In this document: positions 27,338 to 35,754 of the stretch, piece by piece
Numbering within the stretch: position 1 is the stretch's first letter
How the letters are laid out: each line of letters begins with the position of its first letter
Origin: Bacteriovoracaceae bacterium
GTDB lineage: Bacteria; Bdellovibrionota; Bacteriovoracia; Bacteriovoracales; Bacteriovoracaceae
Length of the DNA stretch: 64,000 nt
Direction: 5' to 3'
NCBI GenBank assembly: GCA_019752535.1
Contig: JAIEMA010000019.1
Span: forward strand, 62,001-126,000
The notes under the pieces: model-generated
What the model was told of the DNA's origin: nothing
What the model saw: the letters and a program-made list of their open reading frames with translations, nothing else
The model's database searches: none
Position numbers and translations under genes: made by a program

Positions 27338-28397
27338 AAGAAACACTCATTATCACGATTTAGATCACTCCCACTTTCTTGCCGAATTAGGTCAAGAAGC
27401 TTTCAAAAAAAACATCCCTCTTTTTACTACACTGGAACTTTCTCAAGATTGTAATTTTAAGTGTCACCACTGTTACAACTTTGATCGAACTTCAAGTGCA
27501 AGGCCCAATACTGGACAGACTCCACTTACTTTTGAGGAGTGGAAAAACGTCATTGATCAAGTGATGGATGAAGGAGCTTTTTATATCTGTTTTACAGGTG
27601 GCGAAGTTTTTCTCTATCCAAGACTTTGGGAGCTTATCGATTACGTGAATCAACGTGATGGCATTGTTAAACTTAAATCCAATGGGGCCCTACTCACCCA
27701 GGAAAATGTAGAGAGACTTATTCAACATAAGGTATCGAGCCTAGAAATTAGTCTCTATGGTATGTCAGAAGAGAGCTATCGTTCATTCACTGGAAAGAGT
27801 GGAATGTTTGCCAAAACGATTGATGGTATTAAAAGACTAAATCAAAACAATATATCACTCATTTTAAATATTATTCTTCATCGCTTAAACTTCCACGAAC
27901 TCCAAGAGATGATCGACTTTTCAACCTCACAAAACATTCCTTACAATTTTTCAGACGAGATCACAAAACGATATGACGACACTGACTCCTCATTAGAATT
28001 TAATCTCACTGATGATCAATACCGATCACTTTTGCGAGGGCTACATAAAGAGTTTTTTCAAGTAGAGAATGATCTAAGCAAGCATTCTTTCCAGTGCTCC
28101 TGCGCTCGAAATGTTTGTGGAATTAGTTTCAGTGGAGATATTTTCCCTTGTATCGGAGCACCAGTAAAAGCTGGTAATTTTAAGACTGACTCATTTAAAA
28201 AGACATGGAATGAATCCTCTGTCTTCTTAAAGATAAGATCCATCAACAATAATGATTTCAAAGAATGTGTGAAATGTGATGTGGCGGAATTTTGCAACAG
28301 AAGCTCGGGTTCAGCTTTAATTAATACAAATAATTATTATGGCTGTGATCCCACTTCTCTTCGAATTGCAAAATTACGAAAGGATGAGATGGGCTAG
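27327..28397 (+). CDS. Radical SAM/SPASM peptide-modifying enzyme
   Basis: 356 residues. Cys42, Cys46 and Cys49 (DCNFKCHHCY) form the CxxxCxxC motif binding the catalytic 4Fe-4S cluster; CFTGGEVFLYP is the SAM-binding GGE motif. The C-terminus has a Cys-rich SPASM region (CSCARNVCGISFSGDIFPC, then CVKCDVAEFC and YYGC) for auxiliary clusters. Enzymes of this layout paired with PqqD make C-S, C-C or C-O crosslinks or epimerise residues in RiPP precursors. Two Cys in the precursor would allow thioether formation, but the reaction cannot be read from sequence. Its 3' end overlaps the ABC permease gene by 24 nt. Confidence 0.9.
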   Translation: MKPKRNTHYHDLDHSHFLAELGQEAFKKNIPLFTTLELSQDCNFKCHHCYNFDRTSSARPNTGQTPLTFEEWKNVIDQVMDEGAFYICFTGGEVFLYPRLWELIDYVNQRDGIVKLKSNGALLTQENVERLIQHKVSSLEISLYGMSEESYRSFTGKSGMFAKTIDGIKRLNQNNISLILNIILHRLNFHELQEMIDFSTSQNIPYNFSDEITKRYDDTDSSLEFNLTDDQYRSLLRGLHKEFFQVENDLSKHSFQCSCARNVCGISFSGDIFPCIGAPVKAGNFKTDSFKKTWNESSVFLKIRSINNNDFKECVKCDVAEFCNRSSGSALINTNNYYGCDPTSLRIAKLRKDEMG

Positions 28398-29177
28398 CTT
28401 TCTCTTTATTTTGATGCCCTCTAACCATTTTTTGATTTTCTTCACAACAAATGCCGTCATTAAAATGTAAGCAATGTAATAAAGATATTTTGCGGCCATC
28501 TCCTGTGGGCTTAATTGAAGTCCTAGTCTTGCAAATAAAAGAGCCAAGGTTTGTGGAAACAGCCAAACCGCATAATCTTTAATAAAAGGTGCCATATAGC
28601 TTACGGGAAAGTAGGCGCCACCAATGAGAGCAAGGACTGAATTTATTGAATAAAAAACTTTAAGACCGCGATTGTAACAGCTGTAAAAAGAGAGCACCAG
28701 TTCTGTGACAGTAATCATAGACATTAATGTGAGAGCTTGAGAGAGAACAAAATTGACATAAAACAGATGTGGGACTTGAGTTTCTAAAAGAAAAAATCCA
28801 CCTAAGAAAATACATATCATTCTTAAGAGAGGTCTCACCATTTCATTCAAAGCTAATTTTCTAATAATACGATAAGGATCAATCTGACTTGATTTTAGTG
28901 TGACTATAAATCCAGAAGAAATGAAGGCCAAAAAGATTCGAATGGAGTTCTCAAAATAGGCTAACGGTAACAGCAAAGCGACTTCTCCTATCAGGAGAAA
29001 TTCAAAATAATTTCGAGAAGTATTTTGTAATTTATCTGAAGGGACGAGCTGACTCGTCATTTTAAAGAGATATAGAGTCAGGCAAATCGAGAAAGCCTCG
29101 CCCAACAACAATAATGCTCGATTTTGGCTGTTACCAATGATCATTCCTAAAAGCCACTTTATGAGATGACTAAACAT
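28374..29177 (-). CDS. ABC-2-like permease, probable peptide exporter subunit
   Basis: 267 residues, about six hydrophobic helices, with the soluble loop pattern of small ABC-2-type permeases; YSCYNRGLKVFYSINSVLAL and GGAYFPVSYMAPFIKDYAVW resemble the late helices in those families (GGxxxP near the last pair). No enzymatic motif. It lies 1 nt downstream of an ABC ATPase gene on the same strand and next to the radical SAM gene, so export of, or immunity to, the modified peptide is the best guess. An unrelated surface-glycan role is possible given the flanking loci. Confidence 0.65.
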   Translation of the reverse strand: MFSHLIKWLLGMIIGNSQNRALLLLGEAFSICLTLYLFKMTSQLVPSDKLQNTSRNYFEFLLIGEVALLLPLAYFENSIRIFLAFISSGFIVTLKSSQIDPYRIIRKLALNEMVRPLLRMICIFLGGFFLLETQVPHLFYVNFVLSQALTLMSMITVTELVLSFYSCYNRGLKVFYSINSVLALIGGAYFPVSYMAPFIKDYAVWLFPQTLALLFARLGLQLSPQEMAAKYLYYIAYILMTAFVVKKIKKWLEGIKIKRKLAHLILS

Positions 29178-29178
29178 T

Positions 29179-29778
29179 CTAAGACAACTCCAAACGATAA
29201 TCGATTCCCGAAATCTCGTCCAACTTCGATTGGGAAGTTAGAAAAATGATGGATTCGTCTTTTCTCTTCATTAGATCGTTAATGATAAGATCCTTATTTT
29301 GAGAATCTAGGAAGCTAAAAGGTTCATCCAGTAATAACAATTGGGGGTGCCAAAATGTGTGAAGATAATATTTAAAAATCTGCCTCATCCCATTTGAGAG
29401 AGTCATACCTTTTTGAGGCAAGCATTTCTGAAAAATACTACTGTTATAAACATCATTTTTGTCTAATGGCTTATTTTTTTGAATGCAAAAGAGACGTAGG
29501 ATATCTTCACAAACCATTTCATCATGTAGCCCATTAGATTGAAGATGGAAAAATGAAATATCATTGATTTCATTTAGCGTTATTTTCCCATAGCTCACTT
29601 GATGATTTTCGAGAAGATTTAAGAATGTCGTTTTTCCCTTCCCGTTTCCACCATAGATTAAATTAAGAGAGGGCAAAATATCTTTGCTGTAGTGATTTAA
29701 GATAAAATTGTTATCTATCTGTATACTGAGTGATTTTATTTTTACCATCATTACAATTAAAGATAGCATTAGAAGCAT
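29179..29778 (-). CDS. ABC transporter ATP-binding subunit, small
   Basis: 199 residues, short for an ABC ATPase (usually 220-250). Walker A is GGNGKGKTT, signature LSNGMRQ (variant of LSGGQ), Walker B LLLLDEPFSFLD, and a switch region IIFLTSQSKLDE in which the usual His is replaced by Gln. No good ribosome-binding site distinguishes the first ATG (29778) from two ATGs ten codons on (MMVKIKSL); the later start is plausible. It pairs with the permease at 28374-29177. Confidence 0.82.
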   Translation of the reverse strand: MLLMLSLIVMMVKIKSLSIQIDNNFILNHYSKDILPSLNLIYGGNGKGKTTFLNLLENHQVSYGKITLNEINDISFFHLQSNGLHDEMVCEDILRLFCIQKNKPLDKNDVYNSSIFQKCLPQKGMTLSNGMRQIFKYYLHTFWHPQLLLLDEPFSFLDSQNKDLIINDLMKRKDESIIFLTSQSKLDEISGIDYRLELS

Positions 29779-29820
29779 AAGGTTAAACAGCCATCATTCC
29801 TGAGTGTTACAGTAGGTTTT

Positions 29821-30132
29821 ATGTTTCCAGGTGCTATTCAAAAAATTATTTCTTCCTACATGATTCTTGGCCTTATCCCATTGGATAAAGTTCTGCATTT
29901 TGTTGTAGGCGCTATTGTAACGATGATTCTAAGGGCCTTTAGAGTGCGTATGAGTCTTGTTTTCGTGGCTGTACTGTTTATATGCATACTTAAGGAGATT
30001 ATTGACCTGAGAACGCTTCAAAGCAGAGTGCTTGAGTCAATTATTGACTCTTTAGTCACTTTTATCTATCCGGTCTGTTTATTGATGGTGTCTTGGATTA
30101 AAAAAAAGTCTATTGAATCTAATCAAACTTAG
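29821..30132 (+). CDS. Small membrane protein, VanZ-like
   Basis: 103 residues with three hydrophobic segments. LDKVLHFVVGAIVTMILRAF near the N-terminus matches the DKxxHF pattern of VanZ-like and related small membrane proteins, and the KEIIDLRT...ESIIDSLV spacing of acidic residues between helices fits too. AGTAGG is placed upstream of the ATG. The role is unknown. It is a lone plus-strand gene between the exporter pair and the polysaccharide co-polymerase, overlapping the latter's 3' end by 14 nt. Confidence 0.6.
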   Translation: MFPGAIQKIISSYMILGLIPLDKVLHFVVGAIVTMILRAFRVRMSLVFVAVLFICILKEIIDLRTLQSRVLESIIDSLVTFIYPVCLLMVSWIKKKSIESNQT

Positions 30133-31618
30133 GGGCGTAACCAATAACTCGAAGGTCCTCATAACATTTTTCAAACTCTCTCTCGTCATAGATTTTATCA
30201 TCTAATAGATAAATGATCATCAGAGCAAGGAACATAAAGAACCCTACAAAGAAAAAGCTAAAAGACATAATCTTTATAGCGGAATTGCGCTTAAATGAAC
30301 TGACCTCAGGACCATAGTCTTCAAACATCACGTTGGCTCTTGCACCAGACTTGAGCATTCTAAGTCCTACAAGCTTGGTCTCCATCTTTTTTAAATACTC
30401 AAGATCGGGCTTCAGCGCCAATAGTTCGTTATCCAGTTTCGCTTTCTGAGATAAGAGATAACTCAAGTCGCTTTTAGCTTTTTCTGACTCTGACTGGAGC
30501 TTTTTTAATTTTTGCTTTGTAATTGTGTAATCAAATTCATAATCAGTTTGATTACTCATTTGGGAATCAATGAACTTCTGTTCATGAGCGACGTTTCTAC
30601 TGATCTTACCTAAACTCTGAAGTTCAGCCTCACTCTTCTTGAGATCGGTCTGAAGTTGGCCCAATATCACATTGTCAGAAGGAGATCGTGAACTCTCTGG
30701 AATGGAAGAGAGACTTTCTATATTTTGCTTCAGCTTTGCAATGTTTTTAGTAATGGCCTGGTATTGCTCAAAACCTTCTTTACTCTGATCTCCCACGGTC
30801 GTATTCGCCGCGACCTCAGAGGTTTTCAAACGAACCTCTTGAAAGTGATTCTGGTGAATCTCCCCGTTGAGACGGACAATAATGTCTTTCATCTTATCAT
30901 GCTGACGTGCAATGCTTGCTTCAAGAGACTCAAGAGATGCCACTTTCTCAAAGCCGCCCTTTGTATAGACATCTTTCCTAGAAGTATTAATTAATTCTTC
31001 TGTATGAGAAATTTTCTTTTCATACTCTTCTAGTGCCATATTTAGTCGATTTTCTTTAATGGCAACGATGAAATAATTTATAAACTCAGTAGTCGTTAAA
31101 GCTGAACGAGTCGTCACCGTAAGTACAAATCTACCTGTTCCAATTTCACTTTCAATGTCATACATTCCAGAGATCACTGCTTCAAGAATTCTTACTTTAC
31201 AATCGCGGCTTGAACAGCTTGCAAAGAGATCATCCGGCTTTCTTAAAGAATTAGTTGCAGGACTGTTAAAGTCTAGCTTTGTGAAATTGGGAGAATCAAC
31301 CATCTTCTCCGCAAGAAGATGAATAAATTTGAAATTGCTAACCATGGCCTTCACTTCATTGTGGTTCACAAAATTTGAAGCCACATCACCAACCAATTCG
31401 TCTATTTTACGACCTCCGCCTGTGTCCTCTTGGGAAGTCATTTTAAAAAATACTTTCTTCGAATGAACCGTGGTCTGACTGAAATAGAAATAAGAAGTTA
31501 AAATCAGGAATGCACCTACGGCAAGACGAGTAACCGTCTTGTAACGTTTCGCTAACTTCACCATAAAGGCGAAGTCGATTAGCGTTACATCATGTAGAAG
31601 TGCATTTATCTTTTTCAA
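30119..31618 (-). CDS. Wzz/GumC-like polysaccharide co-polymerase
   Basis: About 499 residues from the TTG at 31618, which overlaps the upstream stop as TTGA and has GGGGAGG 9 nt before it; an ATG seven codons earlier is possible but would sit on that ribosome-binding site. An N-terminal helix (VTRLAVGAFLILTSYFYF) and a C-terminal one (FFFVGFFMFLALMIIYLL) flank a long periplasmic coiled-coil region (about 180-420, EKKISHTEEL..., KLKQNIESL..., KQKLKKLQSE...). This is the PCP family layout that sets glycan chain length. There is no fused kinase domain; the two adjacent cytoplasmic P-loop-like proteins take its place. Confidence 0.82.
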   Translation of the reverse strand: MKKINALLHDVTLIDFAFMVKLAKRYKTVTRLAVGAFLILTSYFYFSQTTVHSKKVFFKMTSQEDTGGGRKIDELVGDVASNFVNHNEVKAMVSNFKFIHLLAEKMVDSPNFTKLDFNSPATNSLRKPDDLFASCSSRDCKVRILEAVISGMYDIESEIGTGRFVLTVTTRSALTTTEFINYFIVAIKENRLNMALEEYEKKISHTEELINTSRKDVYTKGGFEKVASLESLEASIARQHDKMKDIIVRLNGEIHQNHFQEVRLKTSEVAANTTVGDQSKEGFEQYQAITKNIAKLKQNIESLSSIPESSRSPSDNVILGQLQTDLKKSEAELQSLGKISRNVAHEQKFIDSQMSNQTDYEFDYTITKQKLKKLQSESEKAKSDLSYLLSQKAKLDNELLALKPDLEYLKKMETKLVGLRMLKSGARANVMFEDYGPEVSSFKRNSAIKIMSFSFFFVGFFMFLALMIIYLLDDKIYDEREFEKCYEDLRVIGYAPKFD

Positions 31619-32388
31619 AACGCAAAGCCTCCCCACCATTTAGATTTTTTCACGGGCTTCTCCACTTGTAGTTTATCAAAAACTACGCCTTTTATATTGA
31701 CGCCAAAACCGGAAAAATATTCCTTTAGCTCACTTACGTCTTTGGAATTACTTGCGGCTTGAGAAATGATTATTGTCAGTGACTCAATAAAGCTTAAAGC
31801 CTGTCTATAAGTGAAGGATTTATTTTTGAAGGTATTAAGCGTTGGTGAGTCCCAGAATACTATATCATAACTATCAAGTAGGCTCTTCATTGCTCTTTCA
31901 AACTCAAAATTTGGCTTCTCTTTGCTATTTAGATGGATCAGGTCATCCAGATCAATGAGATCAAAGTGCTCTCCAAAATGATTAACTTTTACAGTTCGAG
32001 TTGAATTTTTCACTTGGACATCTTCTTTGGTCGCTTCATTCATCACATCGACAAACATACCCATATTCAAGGTGTCGGAAATGATAAGAATCTTCATATC
32101 AAACAAATGATCAAAATAGCATGCGAGAGCTAAAACTGTTCTTTGTTGAGAAGACTTATAATCTGTTGAAGTAACAGCAAAACTTTTCACTCCATTTTTG
32201 AAGTCTTCAAGATACGATTGGCCTATTTTTGCTAATTCCATCGGATTACCTACTTGGTAGAAATAGTCTGAAGGTTTATGCTCTTTTGATTTTAAAAGCT
32301 TAAGCTGTCGCTCTTTATGGCGAATCTTTAGCGCCTCAGAATCTTCTGAGTGTAGCGCTTCTTGATTTGCTCTAGCTTCTGACGACAT
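31615..32388 (-). CDS. BY-kinase-like (CpsD/MinD fold) protein lacking Walker A
   Basis: About 257 residues from ATG 32388 (GAGG 9 nt upstream); a TTG at 32403 overlapping the previous stop is the alternative. After a basic N-terminus, KSFAVTSTDYKSSQQRTVLA (from about 70) occupies the position of the CpsD Walker A (TSxxxGEGKST) but has no GxGK; MKILIISDTLN stands where LLIDxDxR should be; YDIVFWDSPTLN replaces the Walker B DTPP. No Tyr-rich tail. It therefore looks like a pseudo-ATPase partner of the Wzz-like protein. It is coupled to the Wzz gene by a TTGA overlap. Confidence 0.65.
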   Translation of the reverse strand: MSSEARANQEALHSEDSEALKIRHKERQLKLLKSKEHKPSDYFYQVGNPMELAKIGQSYLEDFKNGVKSFAVTSTDYKSSQQRTVLALACYFDHLFDMKILIISDTLNMGMFVDVMNEATKEDVQVKNSTRTVKVNHFGEHFDLIDLDDLIHLNSKEKPNFEFERAMKSLLDSYDIVFWDSPTLNTFKNKSFTYRQALSFIESLTIIISQAASNSKDVSELKEYFSGFGVNIKGVVFDKLQVEKPVKKSKWWGGFAF

Positions 32389-32399
32389 TAACTTAAACC

Positions 32400-33470
32400 T
32401 CAACCTTGGCTAACAATAACTCCGTTAATTTTTACTTTATAATTCTCAAAAAACTCTTTAAGCGAATGAATCTCTGTAAACGTGCTTTTCTCAAGACCTA
32501 CAATTAAGCTCACATTTTTTACAATCTGCAGGATTGGGAAATAGGTATCGTAGTATTCTTTCATCTCAACAGGATCAGGAAGATCAAAAAGAACCAGATC
32601 ATAGTCTGCAAATAAGTTCTGCATTAAATAGACCTGATCTTTAATATTTTGAGCAATCGACTTTTCACGAATCTCTGAGACTTCAAGATAGTTCAATCCC
32701 TCATGGCAATAAACATCATATTGAAAATCACTAATGGCACTTACAGACATCTCTTGGCGATTTTCATCGGTTTTGAAACTTGAAAAGATCGAACCATTCA
32801 TCGACGCACAAACGATAAGAATTTTTAAATTCTCATGGTAATGAATGAAAGAAGCGATACCGAGGATAGAGCGTTTTTGAGCCTCATCGCTTTTTAGATG
32901 AGAGAAAGAAAACTGATGAGTGCCATCTTTGAAAGCTTCGTAATAAGAGTTACCAAGCTTAAATAGACCAGGGCCATCTTTTGCCCTAAAGAAGAAGCTA
33001 TTCTTCTTACGGGTAATCTCTTGTCTATAAACAAGAACTTCATTTTCTACTTTTCTAAATTCTGCCTTTAGCTTCTTCTTTTCTTTCTTAAGATCAATTT
33101 GAGGGGCTTTTAATTGCTGAGGGATCTCGCTAGAAGGAGCACTCTCATTAATTACTAAACGAGTCGTTTTGCCTGAAGAGTTTTTATGACTAACAATACT
33201 TGCTTCAGTGACTTTGAGCTTCTCTAACTGCACTTCCTGAATCTCAGTCGCATCAATCATGTTTTTATTCACAAGAGTTAATGACTGATCTTTTTTTACA
33301 TCAACAAGCTTGTAGTTATTTTCCTCAAGCTTGGTCATGACTTTGTCGGAAACTTTTTGATTTGAAATTGTGTGAAAAACAAGCGATCCATTTAAAAACG
33401 ATTCTCTACTCCAAGATATGTTATCTAGGTAATCTGATGAATCTTGTTTTAAAATAGGTGCCTCGCCCAT
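32400..33470 (-). CDS. Second BY-kinase-like protein lacking Walker A
   Basis: About 356 residues. ATG at 33470 is preferred because GAGGAGG lies just upstream; an ATG eight codons earlier is less likely. The first 170 residues are unique and charged (KKEKKKLKAEFRKVENEVLV), then comes the same degenerate fold as the next gene: HQFSFSHLKSDEAQKRSILG instead of Walker A, LKILIVCASMNGSIF, and YDLVLFDLPDP at the Walker B position. FENYKVKINGVIVSQG matches FSGFGVNIKGVVFDK in the neighbour, so the two are paralogues. Together they may form an inactive or regulatory heteromer that controls glycan length. Confidence 0.62.
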   Translation of the reverse strand: MGEAPILKQDSSDYLDNISWSRESFLNGSLVFHTISNQKVSDKVMTKLEENNYKLVDVKKDQSLTLVNKNMIDATEIQEVQLEKLKVTEASIVSHKNSSGKTTRLVINESAPSSEIPQQLKAPQIDLKKEKKKLKAEFRKVENEVLVYRQEITRKKNSFFFRAKDGPGLFKLGNSYYEAFKDGTHQFSFSHLKSDEAQKRSILGIASFIHYHENLKILIVCASMNGSIFSSFKTDENRQEMSVSAISDFQYDVYCHEGLNYLEVSEIREKSIAQNIKDQVYLMQNLFADYDLVLFDLPDPVEMKEYYDTYFPILQIVKNVSLIVGLEKSTFTEIHSLKEFFENYKVKINGVIVSQG

Positions 33471-33583
33471 GTCTCCTCCTCGGAGCTTTATCAAAGAGCT
33501 CTTAAAACTTTATCATTTCGCGAGGTTTGGTCCTATTCGAGGCAAATAGTACCGGGATATTGATTTGGATCAGTTGAAATTTC

Positions 33584-34744
33584 TTATAGAAAAATTCGGT
33601 CTATTGCCTCAAGGGCTTGATTTTCAATTTCTCGTGCATGCTGGTAGGCAGATTTTTCCAGCCTTAAACGGTTCTCTTTATAGAGCGTCAGGCCTTCAAT
33701 GGAGTCAAAAAGACCTCTATAGTCGTGCAAAATATATTTAAGTCCACACTCACTCTCTTTCAACAATTCAGAGCTTCCTCCTAGAGACGTAGAGATAACT
33801 GGCACACCAGACAGAAAGGCTTCAAGTACAATTCTTCCAAAGGGTTCAGGCTTTAAGGAGGGATGAATCAGAAGATCAATCTTTTGATAGATCTTATCTG
33901 GTGAAACGTGCCCACCCCATTCGACAAGTGAGCAATTCAGCTTTTTAGTTAAATTCAAAAGATCTCTACTGTAATCATTACTTCCCTGATCTGTTTGATA
34001 GATATTGCTACCAAAAAAAATGATTCGCTCTATGCCAATGTTTCGTAATTCTTTTTCGTAAAGTTTTGACATTAAAACGACAGAATGAAGACCTTTCCAA
34101 GCCGCATGCATCGCAACCACACCAATTGTTTTCACCTCGCCGCCGCTGGGTTTCCTTGGCATATCTCCAGCAAGATTGTAGACCACTTGAACAGGGAGCC
34201 ATGGAAAGACTTTTTTAATTTCTTCAGCAACAGAGTAAGAATTCGCAATTATTTTCACTTCAAAGTTTTTATGAAATTTATTAGCAATCGAGAGATACTT
34301 TTGAATTAATTTAAAATAACCACGCTCAGGATAATCACGAAAATGCCAGAGAAGCTTACATTTGGCTCTAAAAATATTTGCCCATATCAGTATGGGAACA
34401 CTCGCCTTATTTCCATTAGCATAAAATGTGCTGTAGTTTTTGAAAATCTCATTCCAATGCAATAAATAGTAAATAAGCGCTGGTGCAAAAAAAAGAAGTT
34501 TGAATAGATTTGCTCTTTTCTCTCTCGAGACGGAGTAGAGAAAGAGTGGATATTGAAAGGACTTAATGTCATTGAGCCCACATCTTCTCAATTCATCTGC
34601 AAGTGGGGATTTGTTAGAATTTAAGTTTGGAATATAGATTGTGAATTCTTGCTTTCTAATCTGGATTTTCAGCTGCTCAATTAGGCTTTTTTCAGCCCCC
34701 CCGAGTTGATCAGTATTAAATATCACGGCAACTTTCTTGTTCAT
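33584..34744 (-). CDS. Glycosyltransferase family 4
   Basis: 386 residues. VIFNTDQLGGAEKSLIEQLK is the acceptor loop (GGAE), VVAMHAAWKGLHSVVLMSK opens the donor domain, and IHPSLKPEPFGRIVLEAFLS (about 297-316) has EPFGxxxxEAF. LLWHFRDYPERGYFK fits the usual His in the first domain. It starts inside the stop of the upstream glycosyltransferase (4-nt overlap). The 113 nt between this gene's end and 33470 hold no gene and may carry the promoter of the downstream pseudo-kinase/Wzz unit. Confidence 0.92.
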   Translation of the reverse strand: MNKKVAVIFNTDQLGGAEKSLIEQLKIQIRKQEFTIYIPNLNSNKSPLADELRRCGLNDIKSFQYPLFLYSVSREKRANLFKLLFFAPALIYYLLHWNEIFKNYSTFYANGNKASVPILIWANIFRAKCKLLWHFRDYPERGYFKLIQKYLSIANKFHKNFEVKIIANSYSVAEEIKKVFPWLPVQVVYNLAGDMPRKPSGGEVKTIGVVAMHAAWKGLHSVVLMSKLYEKELRNIGIERIIFFGSNIYQTDQGSNDYSRDLLNLTKKLNCSLVEWGGHVSPDKIYQKIDLLIHPSLKPEPFGRIVLEAFLSGVPVISTSLGGSSELLKESECGLKYILHDYRGLFDSIEGLTLYKENRLRLEKSAYQHAREIENQALEAIDRIFL

Positions 34745-35745
34745 GATAAAATTAGCTCACGAAAAAGTTTTGTCCAGTTATCTAAGCCATGACTTGCGAT
34801 CGTGTGATTGAAGCAATTTTGAGAAATTTTTTTATAACTACTCTCGTTGAGTCTTTCAACAAGCGCCACTATGGACTTTTCGCTTAGATCATTTAAAACC
34901 CAACCTGTCTCATTATCATGAACCGATTCTGGCAGGCCCCCTGTTGAGAGAACTATACTAGGTGTCCCAAACATGCCAGCTTCTTGGACAACCTGCCCAA
35001 AGCCTTCAAAAAAGCCATTTTTTGAGTCATCCAGCGATAGCAGCAGATTGATGTGTGCTTCCTTGAGAAGATTGTCTCTAAGTTCATTTGAAGGATTTAC
35101 ATAGGATCTTATATTTATCTTTGATGAATGAAATTTTTTATCCGTGACAGTAATAAACTCAACCTCTCGTCCCGTTACTCTTTGAATTTCTTCACAAAGT
35201 TTAATTGCTCCCCTGAAGTTTTTATGAGGGACATCGCGAGCCACACAAATGAACTTGAGAGCTCCTGTATCCCAATTTTTTGGACAAAACTCTTTTTTAC
35301 TAATATCGATGGCCATATGAAAGATGAGATCTCTCGAGTAATCCGGTCTTAGCCCTTTTGAAATAAGCGTTTGGTAGGTAAAGTTTGAAATAAAAACATT
35401 GAAGTAAGCTTTTTCAACACGTCGAACTTTAATTTTTCTTGTGATTTTTTTGATTACGTTTTTGAAAAAATTTGGTGAGTAAAAAAGTATCTCTGCCCCA
35501 TTTACAAAATTGATCACTTTTGCGGAGGATTCAGGCATATACATATGAAAACCTGAATGAATATTGAGAATATGGCTGTATTTCTGAATCTTCTCATTTG
35601 GAAAAGTGATGACATCCTTATAATTTTTCCATACGAACAATTCATACTCAATTTTTAGCTCACGCAAAACTTTTTCTATATTTTGAGTATGTGAGCTAAG
35701 CCCACCAAGCTTTGGAAGATAATCTGGAGTTGTTAACAGCAGCAA
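34741..35745 (-). CDS. Glycosyltransferase family 4-like
   Basis: 334 residues. TTPDYLPKLGGLSSHTQNIE is the GT4 opening, FICVARDVPHKNFRGAIKL starts the donor domain, and GFFEGFGQVVQEAGMFGTPS has the Glu pair (EGFGQVVQEA). It lies 9 nt downstream of the epimerase gene and overlaps the next glycosyltransferase by 4 nt. Use of the UDP-xylose or related sugar made by that epimerase would be a reasonable guess, not evident from the sequence. Confidence 0.88.
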   Translation of the reverse strand: MLLLTTPDYLPKLGGLSSHTQNIEKVLRELKIEYELFVWKNYKDVITFPNEKIQKYSHILNIHSGFHMYMPESSAKVINFVNGAEILFYSPNFFKNVIKKITRKIKVRRVEKAYFNVFISNFTYQTLISKGLRPDYSRDLIFHMAIDISKKEFCPKNWDTGALKFICVARDVPHKNFRGAIKLCEEIQRVTGREVEFITVTDKKFHSSKINIRSYVNPSNELRDNLLKEAHINLLLSLDDSKNGFFEGFGQVVQEAGMFGTPSIVLSTGGLPESVHDNETGWVLNDLSEKSIVALVERLNESSYKKISQNCFNHTIASHGLDNWTKLFRELILS

Positions 35746-35754
35746 AAGTCTACC

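Noticed and set aside
24831-29778. Lasso-peptide cluster
   Set aside because: YxxP leader, PqqD, kinase and nucleotidyltransferase fit, but there is no asparagine-synthetase-like cyclase or B2 protease; a radical SAM/SPASM enzyme is present instead.
31615-33470. Active BY-type tyrosine kinases
   Set aside because: Neither protein has a GxGK[ST] loop or a tyrosine-rich tail.
33560-33573. FNR-like site TTGATTTGGATCAG upstream of the pseudo-kinase gene
   Set aside because: One mismatch to consensus; one or more such sites are expected by chance in 64 kb of AT-rich DNA.
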